A stretch of DNA of 64,000 bases from Ignelater luminosus. Lineage: Eukaryota; Arthropoda; Insecta; Coleoptera; Elateridae. The position numbers and the translations under genes were made by a program. The stretch is taken from the NCBI GenBank assembly GCA_011009095.1, contig VTPC01008275.1, positions 97,599-161,598 of the forward strand, written 5' to 3'. Shown one piece after another: positions 12,601 to 23,909 of this stretch. Position 1 is the stretch's first letter, and every line of letters begins with the position of its first letter. The notes beneath the pieces were generated by a model, which ran no database searches, had not been told where the DNA came from, and worked only from the letters and a program-made list of their open reading frames with translations.

Positions 12601-15517
12601 GCAATGAGCGACTTAAAGAAGAGACTATACAATGTGAAGCCGAGTCCTATTCTGGGCTTTGTCTTCCTCTAGGTTTCGTTGTCTCATGGCCTTTCTTATG
12701 TTTTCATTGCAGGATAGTCTTGACCTTCCACTTTTCAGTTTACTTGGTGGTTTCCATTTAAAGAATTTCTTTGGCCATTGCTGATCATCCATCTGAAGTA
12801 CGTGACCGAACCATTTCAGGCTTCTTCTCTCCACTCTATCCACTGCCGAATCTTGGGCTTGCATTCTTCTTTTTATCTCCTCGTACCCTATCCAGTCTCG
12901 AGACTCCAGCACTTCTGAGTAGATAATCCATCTCCATAGCGTTGATTCGTTTTCTGGATTCGGCTGTCAATGTCGCAACTCTGTGGTTTTTGAAATGTTC
13001 TTGTCCCACCACACGGAGTACAAGCAGCCTATTACCTTTCTACTTTGTTCTACCACCTTCAAATTTCTGTCTTCCCAAGGCCTTCTGTAGTTATTTGAAT
13101 TCATCGACTTGTTTTATTGTTGTGTCATCTTTAATTAGAGTTTCAAAATTAGCCTCCAAATTTGTTACAAGATATTTTGTTTTACCGATATTAACAGTTA
13201 ATCCCTATTTTCATATGGTGCATATAGGCGAGTTAACATAAACCCCATGTCGTATGAGTTCTGTGCGAGTATGGCTTGATCATCTGTTTCCAACATTAAT
13301 ACCTATGTGTCTACAATGTCTTTTCCATTTCTTTAGTGCTACTTCTAGGTAATTATTAAACAGTAGCGGCAATAGACTGCAGCCCTGTTTTAGGCGCTTA
13401 CTAACGTAAATTGTCTTCGATAGTTGGTTATTTACCTTTACGTATCCTTCATTGCCTTCTTACAATATTTTAATGATATTTACAATTGATGGATTTATGT
13501 TCATTTCGGATAGGGCATGTCATAGTTTACTTCTGGGAAAAGAGTCGTATGCTTTCTCCAAGTTCACGAACGCTATATGAGTCTCTTCATTCTGCCTGGT
13601 TCTTTTCTCTGCGAGTTGCTGAATAACGAACAGATTGTCTATGCATGAACGCTCAGCAGTAAATCCGCTTTGATTTTTGCTTATTTTTCCTTGTGCTTCT
13701 ATTTCTAATTTATTCCTTATAATCCTACAGAACAATCTACTGAGGGTGCAGTTAACGCTAAGTCCTCTAAAGTTTCAAAGATCATTACGTTTACCTTTTT
13801 TATAGATAGAAGAGATGTATGAGATTTTTCATTTTTTAAGAATACAATTTTTCTTCACACAATTGTTCATAAATTTAGTCAAGCGTTGCAAGAGTGCTTT
13901 TCCGTCATATTTCAACATTTCAGTCATTGCACTTCTGGGGCCTGGAGCTCTACCATTTTTCATTGATTTCAGTGCCTTAGTTAAATCTTCTTCTGTAATT
14001 TCGATGTTCTCCTCCGCTGTATGTAGATCTTGTGTCTCATCTGTTATAATGCTGTGACTTAATGGATATTTAATCTTCTCTCAATCTAGTGATTAGGCAA
14101 TTAATAAACCTGATAACCGTAACTAACCTGTACACTAAAATCAAACGTAGCGAACAGTATAATAAGCCAAAACTTCAAAATTCTTTGTCATACAAAAACA
14201 TTCTATAATTGTCTTTTATTCCTCTTCAAACTCTTTGTGTCTCATTTTACCAGTTAAGGCCAAAACAATACTAATAATTTTCTAAACTTCTTATTAGAGT
14301 TGTTTTCTTAGTTTTAGTGCTGTTCAATATGTCTCGTTAAAGCATTAAAGATGCAAATAGTTTTAGTTTATCTGCGTAAGGCCAAAGGTGAAATAGTACG
14401 TCAAAGTTAAGTTTTCGTTTGGTATTTGGACTTTTAAGACTTTAGTTTGCTAGCTTGAATAAGAATACAAAGTAAAAATAATACTTTAGTTAACATATTA
14501 ATTCCAAAGTTATAAACTTTATTCTATTATTAAGTTTATCCGACCTATAAGAAAAACTGAAACATTAAGATGTGTTTTAATGATACAGGAGAAACAGAAT
14601 CGTTATTCGAATTACATTTAAACATTTCAAACCAATTAATTTAAAATAATTGCTGGTTAATGTAAGATTAATTAAATGCTACTTACAAAATAATAGCGAT
14701 ATGAAATCGAATGCAGTCTCTCACATCCTTAAGGATTGCATCTCCATGGGAATTTTTTAAATTTCCAAATTTTTCTCCCAAATATCGTAATTGAGTTGTA
14801 ATATGCATTAGCATACCACACAATAGCATAGTTAAAGCTGATATCGTCGTTGAAAATGTAATACAAATTGTAAGTTGATAAAACGTAACAATTTCTTTTC
14901 TTGGAGTAAAATCAAATCTAAAAGGTAGAAAGAATCTTGTTATCACTAAACCGCAAGGTACACCAACATCTTCCATGTATTGAGATTTATTTTTCTCGCA
15001 GTATTGAATTGACACAAAAGGCATGGAGGCGTAAACCAACGTTCCAATTAAACCGTAAATTAAAAAGAAACCAGTAAACATAGAAGCTTCTTTGTCCGTT
15101 TTTAATAAATCTGGTGGTCTACCAAACTCTTCGAAATCTGATAATTGATCAACTAATGTTATTATGTCGTCTCTGTTCCTTACAAAACATACAACAACAT
15201 AAAACATCCCTATACAACACATTATCGAAATTAAACTTTCGGTAATAGAAGACAAACTGTGGTTCTCATCTGCGAAATTAACAAAAAATAGCAATTCGTG
15301 TTATCGTAAAAAGCTATTAATTTATCATTTTTAATTTACCTAAAAGCTCATAATACAACCCGATAGTCACAGACATAAAAGAAGGAGTTACATAGAATAC
15401 TAAAAAGAAGTCCTTTAATGTTCTCCATATTCCGTGTGTTGCACCGTTTTTGCGTGGCCACAAATTTAGAAACCTTAGCACTTTGACGTTGAATTCCAAC
15501 AGGTTCACTTGAGACAT
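6640..15517 (-). CDS. Odorant receptor (7tm_6 family), complete five-exon gene, 390 aa
   Basis: Insect odorant receptor: an olfactory ligand-binding subunit that works with the co-receptor Orco in sensory-neuron dendrites as a ligand-gated cation channel. Exons on the minus strand are 15517-15340, 15269-14687, 7641-7440, 7367-7212 and 6693-6640. Intron phases are 1, 2, 0, 0, with GT donors and AG acceptors throughout, giving 1173 nt and 390 codons plus stop. The protein starts MSQVNLLEFNVKVLRFLNLW and has several hydrophobic spans in exon 2. It shows the family's C-terminal signatures: LIDE, AYFSAWFNFP, AQRPLTLTA (exon 4) and STAYSYFTLLLKMK (exon 5). Length fits the family (about 370-420). 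No internal stop is seen, so it looks functional. Intron 2 is about 7 kb and filled with dead transposons. The ligand cannot be told from sequence. Confidence 0.93.
7212..7367 (-). CDS. Odorant receptor exon 4 (residues 322-373)
   Basis: The acceptor tttattttcag precedes 7367, phase 0. The exon reads STMISRKAYFSAWFNFPTSV and then VIERAQRPLTLTALNFGVMS and LQTYLQ. This is the most conserved block of the family. The donor is GTAGTA at 7211, phase 0. Read-through past this donor would give an unrelated 25-residue tail, which I reject because exon 5 supplies the expected family ending. Confidence 0.92.
7440..7641 (-). CDS. Odorant receptor exon 3 (residues 254-321)
   Basis: The acceptor gattcttttgcag precedes 7641. 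The first base completes the Leu codon begun in exon 2, and the frame continues YATKTNQAFGS then MMLLHITVTSFVISILGYQV. The exon ends YNGQNLIDE at a phase 0 donor, GTATGC at 7439. The content matches transmembrane segments 5-6 and the conserved C..G..L.DE region of insect receptors. Confidence 0.92.
7642..9889. other. 3' part of odorant receptor intron 2, nothing firm
   Basis: A 99-codon minus-strand frame at 8126-8425 (starting MNEIYVDESVKIQ, charged, with Lys/Glu-rich IAKKELNFVKQIRNIKK) shows no family I recognise and no splice context. It may be a repeat remnant. The rest holds only short chance frames. Confidence 0.4.
9890..11399 (-). pseudogene. Decayed multicopy transposase-like gene (QNKN / DUF7869-type) in the receptor intron
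   Basis: Minus-strand pieces in order: DRLKRTNDNKQAALKNFVES with KCIESHYCRSKTF (to 11085); NVGFGVPKTDLCFTYLQFKD (10981-10796) with QQRVHKVRA; NFYYFAVVEGSSKRKINP, VRLYLWTE and LFCDGCEAQNKNSTVTKML (10713-10099), with a later LSDRLFGQIE; and a tail LIVKHYELSWRDNEELLFLK near 9960. The D.C..QNKN and DR.FG..E motifs are typical of an uncharacterised insect multicopy family, probably a DNA transposase; the catalytic reading is inference. The gene is split by frameshifts and stops into at least four pieces and has no intact termini that I can see. It shares its family with the fragment at 1400-1890. A 204-codon open stretch survives (10099-10713). Confidence 0.75.
11400..12624. other. Receptor intron 2, between two transposon relics
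   Basis: Low-complexity AT-rich DNA. A plus-strand frame at 12336-12761 runs antisense into the LINE at its right end and resembles nothing, so I treat it as chance. No ends of either neighbouring element could be fixed here. Confidence 0.4.
12625..14060 (-). mobile_element. 5'-truncated RTE-like non-LTR retrotransposon (LINE) relic
   Basis: Reading the minus strand from 14060: EEDLTKALKSMKNGRAPGPR (the start of the reverse transcriptase domain), then RLFCRIIRNKLE, KNQSGFTAERSCIDNLFVIQ and HIAFVNLEKAYDSFPR (RT blocks, 13735-13520, with F.ekAYDs as the first catalytic Asp region), then KYLVTNLEAN, and finally the C-terminus RRSLKWFGHVLQMDDQQWPK with a stop at 12625. The C-terminal WFGHV.RM...WPKK signature is typical of the endonuclease/reverse transcriptase proteins annotated as RTE in insects. 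The endonuclease half is missing, and several frameshifts and stops are present. It sits in intron 2 of the odorant receptor, in the same orientation as the gene. Confidence 0.88.
14061..14686. other. 5' part of receptor intron 2, nothing recognised
   Basis: AT-rich DNA between the LINE's truncated 5' end and the exon 2 donor. No coding or structural signal was seen. Confidence 0.5.
14687..15269 (-). CDS. Odorant receptor exon 2 (residues 60-253)
   Basis: The acceptor reads ttaatttcgcag just before 15269. The donor at 14686 is a consensus GTAAGT, phase 2. The exon encodes four hydrophobic spans, including ITESLISIMCCIGMFYVVVC, MFTGFFLIYGLIGTLVYA and TISALTMLLCGMLMHI, followed by the cytoplasmic stretch RDCIRFHIAII. 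That last stretch is where this family usually reads IxxHQ/HIAI before transmembrane segment 5 or 6. Confidence 0.92.
15340..15517 (-). CDS. Odorant receptor exon 1 (residues 1-59 plus 1 nt)
   Basis: The ATG at 15517-15515 lies about 40 nt after a TATA-like box. The exon encodes the intracellular N-terminus and first hydrophobic span (FFLVFYVTPSFMSVTIGLYY). The donor is GTAAAT at 15339, phase 1. The split codon G|AT gives Asp and joins smoothly to exon 2 (YYELL-D-ENHSL). Confidence 0.9.
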
Positions 15518-15555
15518 TACTGTAAAACTTTAAAACGAAGGGAATTCGCTGGGGG

Positions 15556-15563
15556 TTTTTATA
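15556..15563 (-). promoter_or_regulatory. TATA-like box of the odorant receptor
   Basis: The minus strand reads gggTATAAAAAcccc, with G and C on both sides, about 40 nt before the ATG at 15517. That spacing leaves room for a start site near 15530 and a very short 5' UTR. Confidence 0.5.
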
Positions 15564-18500
15564 CCCAAAGACATGTAGGTCACCTACTTACATAATTTAT
15601 TTTTTGCCTTTTTGCGGTACTTTAAGTTGTCAGGTTGATTTGCTTGCTTGTCTTATCCTTAAGATGTTCTTGTAATTTACTTCGCAAAACGTCTTATTAT
15701 TTAATTTCTGTTTCTTCTTCCTCCTTTATTTATTTTCTTCACGACAAAGGAAACGAAAACATAATTTTTCTTTTCTGGAAATTTCAGGCTGATATGATTT
15801 TTTCATTCTCGATTTGTAACACGTCAGAACTGTACGTGAAAAGTTTATCAAGTCTTGTTAATTATTACTAGCGGGAAAATGGTGTATTGTGTCGTGAATT
15901 GATCGTTTGTATAATTTAAACTTTACTTTCCCAGATTGATTTTTTAAGTATGCATGGTTACCAAATATGACGAAAGAAGATTTTATAGGAGTCAAACAAA
16001 AAAAAATAAAGTTCTGTTTCGTTAACTTAAAAATACAGAAGACTTTTAGTTACAAAGGAAGGTACCTACATCGTATGTTTCAAAACAAACTGTAATAGCG
16101 TAGTCGTAAAACCCTTGAAGCTCGTTTAATTTTTTATAAAGTGGGGAAAAACAACAGGGAATGCAAATAAAATGACTCGATTTCACTGAAAGCTGTTTTG
16201 ATATTTGAAAAGAATAATCAAATGTTTAGTCTTACATTATCTTTTTCCAGATCCGTTGCCAAATTAACTTAACCGGTGGTTTTGGTAGGCCATTATTGCC
16301 CATTACTCTTCTATATCTTAAAGTACCAGAGCTTGTTTAATAAGATATGATTCATGTTTCCATTGGAAGATTCTTAAGTACTCTTTAAAACACCATGCAG
16401 AGATTTCCAGGTCAATAACTCTGGGAAATTATCCTTTCGTCTAAACTGCTTTCACACTGCGGAATTTTTTCTCTATAATACTAAATAATTGCTTAATTGA
16501 TAACACAACCCTTTGAAGGATCTTAAATATCTGTAAAGTTACGTTAATTTATTTTCTTACTTTAAAGACATAAACCGACAGATCTAACAAAAATAAGAAC
16601 AAACGTCGCAATTTAGTCAATCGACCGATCAGTTTGTGATTTTCTGCAAACTTGCCGAAACTGAATAAAACTTCAAAGTTATTTTTGCCCTGAAGAAGCA
16701 GTGACCGTTAGTTAGATTGTAGATCTCTTTGGTTATGGTATAAAAAAGAAAACGAATGGTTATTTTGGACAACACATAGAGGCTAGATTTTATGTTTTTT
16801 CTCTACAGCATCCGCCACTGCAACTGAAATCACACCGAAACGGACCATACCTGCCCTCTGGAATATCAGTCTCTGGTGACATATGATAGTTTTTGATGGT
16901 GTCTATCTTGAGAACCCGAAAGTAAAGTATGTTGGCGGTAGGGGTTGTGTAATTTTGTAATGTCATTTTAAAACGTTGCATACTCATCCGGCCTCTATTA
17001 TAAATTCCGTTTAGATATTTTTATTTTGTAAGAATTAATTATTTAATTTCGTATAAATTCATCATTCATCAAATTCTTACTTTGCTAAAAGAATATTTCT
17101 TTTCAAGGTTAGTTGAGCTTTGATTACCATAAATACGTACTTTTATAGTCAAAAAGTGTCAGATTTCCGACGCCAGGCCTGTCTTGTTACCTAAAAATTC
17201 TTATTTTATGAGGGCGGTGGGAATTTTCCGCTGATCAGGTAGCTGTTCACGTATTCGTTTGTATCCTAGGGTAAAGTAGATTTTACTTTACCCTTTGGGT
17301 TACGTTCATTCCGATCGGCGCGCTGGGCGAACCGCAAATGAAAGGAATTCTGTTGTAAGCTTTCTGAGCGTAAAGATGTAAGCGGGCTTCTGACACCATA
17401 AAATCTATTGTTGCAAGTTCTTTTGTTTAAGAGCTGGTGTCTAGAGGAAATTTAATCGAAGATGGCTTCGTGAATTTCATAAATGTTCTTTCGAGATAGA
17501 TCAGAGATATTTCAAACTTGCAGAATTCAGGCACAGCCTGTAAATTTAGTTTCTGTGAGAGAAATCTAATCGCAGAACTTAGACTGGAGTGCTTGGGATC
17601 GTAAAAAGTGTGTGTAGCAGCTTCATCTGATGTTTCTTTGGACTCACTCGAAATGCATTATTCAGTTAAATATCTTGTGAGAAGGTACTCCCCTCTACTG
17701 CTGTTGTAAGAAAGAAACCATTTTGTTTAATAATTTCGTATCATCTCCTATGTACCTGAACACAGCAATAAACACTGTGTTGTGATTAAAAATAAGTTTT
17801 CTTGAGGACAATCTCGAGAACGTTCTAATTGAATTATTGCAGACGTGCTTATAAGTGTTTGCGTTATAAATTTGACGGAAGCGACCAAGCTTCGATCACT
17901 TAAAACGGACCATCTGAAACTCCTGACCAATATCAATTATTACCTTGAAAAATCCCTTCTGGGCCCAAGTTGGTGAAATCCGAAAGAAGCTCAGGAAATG
18001 AGTATGTAAGAAACTCATTACATTACTATTTGCGGTTGAAATTCTATTAATGTTTAACGATTAGCTTACAAGTTTTGAAATAATCTCCAAAATTTAAGTT
18101 GAAGAATATAATAATTAATTTTTGTAAAACGAACGTTCGAAGGTAGAATTAGGTTTTAATTATTTGCCTTTTTTGTGCTATCTGGTTTGCGGTTTTTTAT
18201 GAGTAAAGAAAATCAAATCATAAACATCTACTTTGAAAATTTATAGTTTTGCCAAAGAATTTGTTGACAAAGTTATAAAGCTTAGTTTTATTTGTTAGTT
18301 GAATAAATACTTAATCTTCTCACATTTACTTTAATTCCTCTCCTTCTGGGTGAAATAATATTTTAGTCATTCATATATATTTTGATGTTTTTTTGCTGTT
18401 TACTTTTCTTTTAATTACTAATTTAATAAATTAAGGTAAAGTTCCTTTTATGATTTATTGAAGTATACCTGTAAAGGATTTTATTTGTGTATTTGTGTTA

Positions 18501-18754
18501 ATTTTTTTCTAAAACAGTGTGCCCTATCTGTTGAATCCTTATTAGAAGGGCTGATATAAATAAATTACTGTGCTTGTAATTAATAATTTTAGCTTGGAAT
18601 ATCCATGCTTATGAGTGGCCAGCAGGTTCCAGATTATTGTATATGTTTAATACGTATTTGGTAAGTGAAGGTGCATCAAGTCGATCACCGCAGTAAAATC
18701 TTGTGAATTAAGCATTTGCGAAATGAGAACGTTAAACAGTAAATTTTAAATATT
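15564..18754. other. Region upstream of the odorant receptor, nothing coding
   Basis: Only short chance frames. A slightly GC-richer patch near 17160-17400 contains a hairpin (separate entry). A 65-codon minus-strand frame near 16790-16987 has no family resemblance. Confidence 0.5.
17268..17294. repeat. Perfect 11-bp stem hairpin
   Basis: agggtaaagta and tactttaccct are exact reverse complements around a 5-base loop. No poly-T tail or other context assigns a role. Confidence 0.6.
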
Positions 18755-18798
18755 TTGGTAAATAAAGGGTTTACTGCGAATAACTCAGGTGAACCCAT

Positions 18799-18900
18799 GT
18801 ACAGGGTGTTATTTTGTGAAGAGTCTATATACAGGGCGATATTTTGCAAGGAGTCCATATACAGAGTGTTATTCCCTGGGGCACTTATATACAAGGTATT
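18799..18900. repeat. Tandem repeat, exact 30-bp period, about 3.3 copies
   Basis: acagggtgtt (18801), acagggcgat (18831), acagagtgtt (18861) and acaaggtatt (18891) start successive units exactly 30 bp apart. Each is preceded by atat or atgt and followed by an attttg-like tail with a gagtc(t/c)a end. Because 30 is divisible by 3, both strands stay open across the array and spell a 10-residue repeat (such as IYRVLFCEES), but I see no gene around it. The unit resembles the tatacagggtgtt terminal motif of common insect repeats. Confidence 0.8.
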
Positions 18901-19734
18901 AGACTACGAGAAGCGGCGTGGGTTGGCTTATGGTTTCCTTTTGATTCTCAGCTTTTGGCGCCCTTAATTTTTACCGTCTTCAAGACATATTTAGAGTTTC
19001 TGTAAGTATGAGCTATTATCTTTTTGTTTAAGGTAAGTTTAACTTGAACCACGCCCATCTTCGGCTTGGAGCTACGGGATTGAACATCTTCCTTCATCCG
19101 TAACGGGCATTAGGCCTCTTTTTCAGGTTTTTCCCTTTACAATTTTTAACAATAACAGTGAGCAGCAAAAGCCATTTTGACTACCATTAAAAGGTTTCTT
19201 GAATTCTCATTAAAGGCAGCATTGCTACGAAGGGCAAAACCTAACAATTTGTCCTTGAATAGGCGGAAAGCAAAGTACAAAACGCGATTTCTCATCTCAC
19301 TTTATCTTGTTCATAGAAGACTAAAAGCAAGAAAAGTGCAAAACATGACGTCAAATATTCTGTAAGTGATTGCTCAGCGAAGTCAGATGATGCACAAGAC
19401 GACTCTACCCATACCAATAAGATAAGGTTGGCATTGGTAGCCAATGAAAAATGTATGCTAGGCTCTACAATAAGGTTGTTACACCGGCTGGGTCGTTTGG
19501 TTAATGGAGATACTTTTTCGAACTCAACCAAAAAGAATGAAGATAAGATTTCTGAATACAATAACCCATACAAGTTAATATTTCGTAATGTTATTTCAGC
19601 AGTTAAGATAAAAGCTTTTTAAAGCAATCGAACTTATTACTAATGCTAAAGGTCAGTTAGGTAAACATATGCAAATAGTATCAAAGATATTTGAGTATAA
19701 GGTAGAAATGTAACTACGTAGGTAATGTTGAGAT
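18901..19734. other. Nothing firmly recognised
   Basis: Plus-strand frames at 19177-19365 and 19428-19622 lie just before a LINE reverse transcriptase scrap and could be its diverged upstream part, but they show no motif I can name. Confidence 0.35.
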
Positions 19735-20000
19735 AAATCGTATTTCTCCTGAAAATCAGTCTGGATTTATAAAGCGTTTAAACTGTAATGTCGCAGTACT
19801 GAACATTACGGATATTATATTCTCTACCACCGATCAAGTGAAACTTTCACCCATTGTGTATTTGACATTTCTAAGGTTTTCAAAATTATTAATTACAAAA
19901 TCTTGTATTTGACATTTTCTATAATTGATGTTGTAGATGTTATCTCTAACAATCTATGCATAAAAATACTGAAATATGACTGCGTAGAAGCAGTACAGCG
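19735..20000 (+). mobile_element. Short LINE reverse transcriptase scrap (Jockey/CR1-like)
   Basis: The plus strand reads RISPENQSGFIKRLNCNVAV, then LNITDIIFSTTDQVKLSPIV and YLTFLRFSK, then INYKILYLTF in a shifted frame. This matches the order of the RT palm region in Jockey/CR1 type elements (QSGFR.G.S...LL..TDDI..A.D.G..., then LDFSKAFDTINH.LLL). The catalytic FSKAFD is degraded. Heavily decayed, with no ends seen. Confidence 0.6.
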
Positions 20001-22228
20001 AATAGCCAACTTCAAGCGCACCATGCAAAAAGAGTGTCATATTGAGAAAACCAAGATAAAAGGAGTAAAAAAATATTTCCCATTTGTAAACAATAGACCA
20101 TGCTCGTAAAGTTCTACTAAGCTTTCAGAAGCACTACTGTGTTATTAAAAGCAATAGGCTGAAACTTTCAGATCAAGGGTCAATGAGTTCAGGTATCTTT
20201 TATAAGAACTCATGCAGTACCTACAATAAATACTAAAGAAGATGATTAAGCATTATGTTCGTATTTTAGTATTTTTATGTTTTAAGATAAAAGTTAAGTT
20301 CAATGACTTTTGATCTACTTTCTATAATTGTAACTTGCAAGAAGGTGGTATATCTGATTTTTCACAACCCAATAATTCTCCTTATAAATTTCTTTTTCCT
20401 TGTTTTTTAAATCTCATTGCATGTGCCTGATAGCGGTTTATAAACACACTTATTAGCATTACGATAACAGAACGAAAAAGTTTTGTTTTTTCCATCGCTT
20501 CCAAATAGCGACTTTAACCCTTTTTTTGCATATTACGATTCATTTATTTTTGTTGCAAAGTCGGGTAACTAAATAAAAAAATCGTTGGAAAAATTGCACA
20601 TCTTGGCAACGCCACAAGACATACTGATTTATTTTGCTGTTTTATTACAAAAATTATAAACAACAAACAAATAACATTGAATTTTGTACATATGGTAGAA
20701 AAGGGTTGCACAACAGCCACAATCGTCATTGCTACTGCTGATGATAGAACTTCAGTTAGATTAATTTTACAATTTTCTGACTGTGAAAAATTAAAATGAG
20801 CTAGAAAAAACACGGAGCATGTTTGCAAATACGAAAAAGTTGGCAAAAGAGCCAGTCCTACAGAGCAAGGCAGAATTATAGAAAGTAGCAACAGGTACAG
20901 TACTTAAGGCTGGCGATTGACAAAGCATTGTTGATACCTAATACGATCATTTGAAGGTATAACAGTTCTAGGAACACAGGCTTCTGTTTTCAAGTAAAGC
21001 TTTGTGCAGTGCAAAATGTTCCGAAATGGAGCAGCAACTGGAAACATCATTCCTGGTATGTGCTAAAAGTCACGGGAAAGCTTCGGGTAGACATGTTCTT
21101 CTACGACTGTTTATCACAAATTTGCAGAAAGAGGTTTTTTCTGTAGTTTAGTTTTCTTTAATTTACGAATTACCAGAAACCAAACAATTAAATTCTAAGG
21201 AAGCAATCACTGATTTAACAGATGAATAGTTAAGCATTTTCCAAAGTTCTATAATAGGGCAATTGCTATTTACCATTTATGTTTCTAAATTATAGAAATA
21301 TCTAAGTTTATGTAAGCTACATTTTTATCTTGGCCGTTGTAATCCAATTCTGTAACTGAAAGTGATTACTAGGTAATGCAGGCAAGTGGCTATAAACTAT
21401 AAAATTACATTTGTATTTGGGGAGATAAAACTGTATTCTGTCTTTAAACATGCCTTAAATGGGAAAAATGTGATACACGTAGAGAAGAAAAGTTTGGATT
21501 ACACTGGAATTTCATCTACGTATACCCCGCTCTAAAATTGCAGCCTATCAAGTCTTGCATGTCCCATATTCCCATGAACTTGTTTGCTTATATTTTCATG
21601 GTTTCTTGAAAATAGTTAATAACGTCGGTGAGGGATTTTAAAGCAAGATAAGGTTGTCTAGATTTTGTGTTTAGATGCTGGATGATTTTTTAGATTGCAG
21701 ACAAAAAGATCTTTAGTTTATTCCTCAATCCTTCAAATACAATCGAGCTTTTTAAAACTAATTTAAAAAAAAAGGAGTTAGTAGGCTTTTGTTTCTAAGC
21801 CTTTGCCTATGTGATTCCTCATATTTGTGGTTTACAAGCTTGTAACAATTCAGTTAATTTAGATTAGCCTCGCAATCAACTCTTGGCTTTTGATAAGATA
21901 CAGTCAACTCTCCCTATTTACTATTTATTTGAATAAAACTAGCCAGCACACTACAGACAGATATCTATTGGGCTTGGGCAAGCTACATGAAACTTTTTGC
22001 TCTCAGTTGTTTGACTTTCAATTTTTATACAAAGACTGTTCTATTTACTCTAAACTAGACTACATTGTGCATATTTTGAGAAAGAAAGTTCTTACTGACA
22101 TCTAGCTTTTCGAAATAACGCGTGTTAACATAGAAACCTTTTTAAAGAACTTTAAAAAAAAATTAGGCAGATGTTAACAGAAACTATTTTTCTTAGAATC
22201 TGCTTAAGAATCACCTCCTGAAATTTAT
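20001..22228. other. AT-rich region, nothing recognised
   Basis: Several frames of 60-115 codons occur on either strand (for example 20544-20891 minus), but they show no family, no signal sequence with splice support, and composition like the surroundings. Confidence 0.45.
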
Positions 22229-22345
22229 ACAGTACATCATGGTACATCCTGTATAAACAGAAATATCATTAAAATATAAAAGTAGCCATTCTGTACGATT
22301 TTTTACTAGTAACATTTCTTTGAAACAGTTTATTGAAACCACCCT
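22229..22345. repeat. Short insect repeat fragment with two cctgtat motifs
   Basis: gtacatcctgtataaa near 22240 and aaaccaccctgtatct near 22337 are direct copies of the CACCCTGTAT motif that ends many dispersed insect repeats (reverse: atacagggtg). The segment between has no coding content. Confidence 0.35.
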
Positions 22346-23909
22346 GTATCTAGCAGGCATAAGTCCTTCTAAACTAATTTCTAGGTTAACAAACGTACAC
22401 GTACGTATGTTATTAAGTAAAGGAATGTAAAAGCAAACATTTAAATGAAATGTTGATATATGAAGACAAATATGACTTAGCAAGATGAAAAAATTATAAA
22501 CCAATTTATACAGTTGGAATTAACAACCTAATTCTGTGACAATTTATATTCCAATAAGGACATTACCTGTGAATTATTCCCTGCAATTCATTAACTTAAT
22601 CAGGATATATTGAGTTTATTAATTAATTACTTCCTCCTGATGCTAAATTATTTGAATGTACAGTTTAGAATCCCAGCGCATTTTCTGTAAAAGGAAGATT
22701 AAAATTCGCTTAATGATTTTAAAATTTAAATTTCGCTACGTGATCAAAATGTTTGATGTTTTTAGTTGGTGGTAAATTAAAAACGATAAATTTTATTCGA
22801 TCAATGTAGTGATGAGCGATTATTACTTCAATTAGTTCAGCATTTTTCACCAAAAGGAGACTGGAATTTTACGATAATAGGATTATATAGCGTTACATCT
22901 ATGTCGCGTTAATTATTCAGTTGCAGTTTCTAAAAGCTTACAGAACAATAATTAACAAAGTCTTTCAAACGAAATTGTTACATTTCTCGAATGGACTATC
23001 TGTTTTATAACTTTATTTTAAAATGAAATAGAAGATTTAGAGGCACATGTGGTTATTTAATTATCATGCTTTAACGAATATTTGCTTAGCCAATCGATTA
23101 ATCCAATAATAATTAAACTGTCCAGTAATTAATTATTGATTGGTTGTATTGCTAATTAACCTCCGTAATCCAACTAATTTAATTTCTAGAGAAACACTTA
23201 CATCTTAATAGATATTTAGTAACCCTTTTGATATTAAGAAGAACCTAAAAAGGGTTCACTGCTACTTTTTAGTCTTGTGCATTAATCTAAAGAGGAGATG
23301 GTTCGAAGTTTTCACACACCGATGTTTATCTTTCATATTTCATTTGTTAGTACTGCCTGAGTGTAGTTTAAATCCAGCTTTTTTAGTTTCCTCTCTGTTG
23401 TTTCTGAGAAAATGACCCAAATGTGACATTTCTAACAATGAGAACCAAAATTGTATTGTAGGGACACTTTCTAAAAACTAGAAATACGTATAACATTGAC
23501 TTTTTGGAAATAAATATTCAAGGTTAGAGGGTCCCACTTATACCTGTTAATTCCTTGAAGACATTCTCAAATCATTTACACTATAAAATTTTTATAGAAA
23601 AAAGGTTTGTTTTCAAACGTACTTCTTTGAAATATCTTAAATGTTTTACATTTTAAATTTTGCTAGAAGAATTTTTCTTTTGTCAAAATTCTTCTTAAGC
23701 GGATCTACATCAATAATATTTCCTTGAACAAAATTTCAGTTGATAGTTTTCAGAATATGATTTTCTTCGAAGACTTGAGAATTTTGCTCTTTATTAAAAC
23801 ACAGGTAGAAATGTATACAAGCTTAGTTATTTACAGGGACAATTCATTCATTCGCTATCATTCCAAGTTTATATGGCCGTCCATAAACAAAGCACCCTCA
23901 GTTACCTCC
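22346..23909. other. AT-rich region, nothing recognised
   Basis: Short chance frames only. No repeat structure was noticed apart from AT-rich runs. Confidence 0.5.

Noticed and set aside
12336-12761. Plus-strand 141-codon frame
   Set aside because: Its 3' end is antisense to the LINE C-terminus and the rest has no family resemblance or splice support.
13815-14057. Plus-strand 80-codon frame
   Set aside because: It is antisense to the LINE reverse transcriptase start (EEDLTKALKSMKNGRAPGP on the minus strand).
15271-15294. Internal ATG at 15294 as start of a separate receptor gene
   Set aside because: Exon 1 at 15517-15340 joins in perfect phase and supplies a typical N-terminus, while the eight codons before 15269 end in a clean cag acceptor.
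18755-18967. Small gene with a 10-residue repeat
   Set aside because: The frame is open only because the tandem repeat period is a multiple of three; no other gene signal is present.
20544-20891. 115-codon hydrophobic minus-strand frame
   Set aside because: Composition-driven, with no motif and no splice or promoter support.
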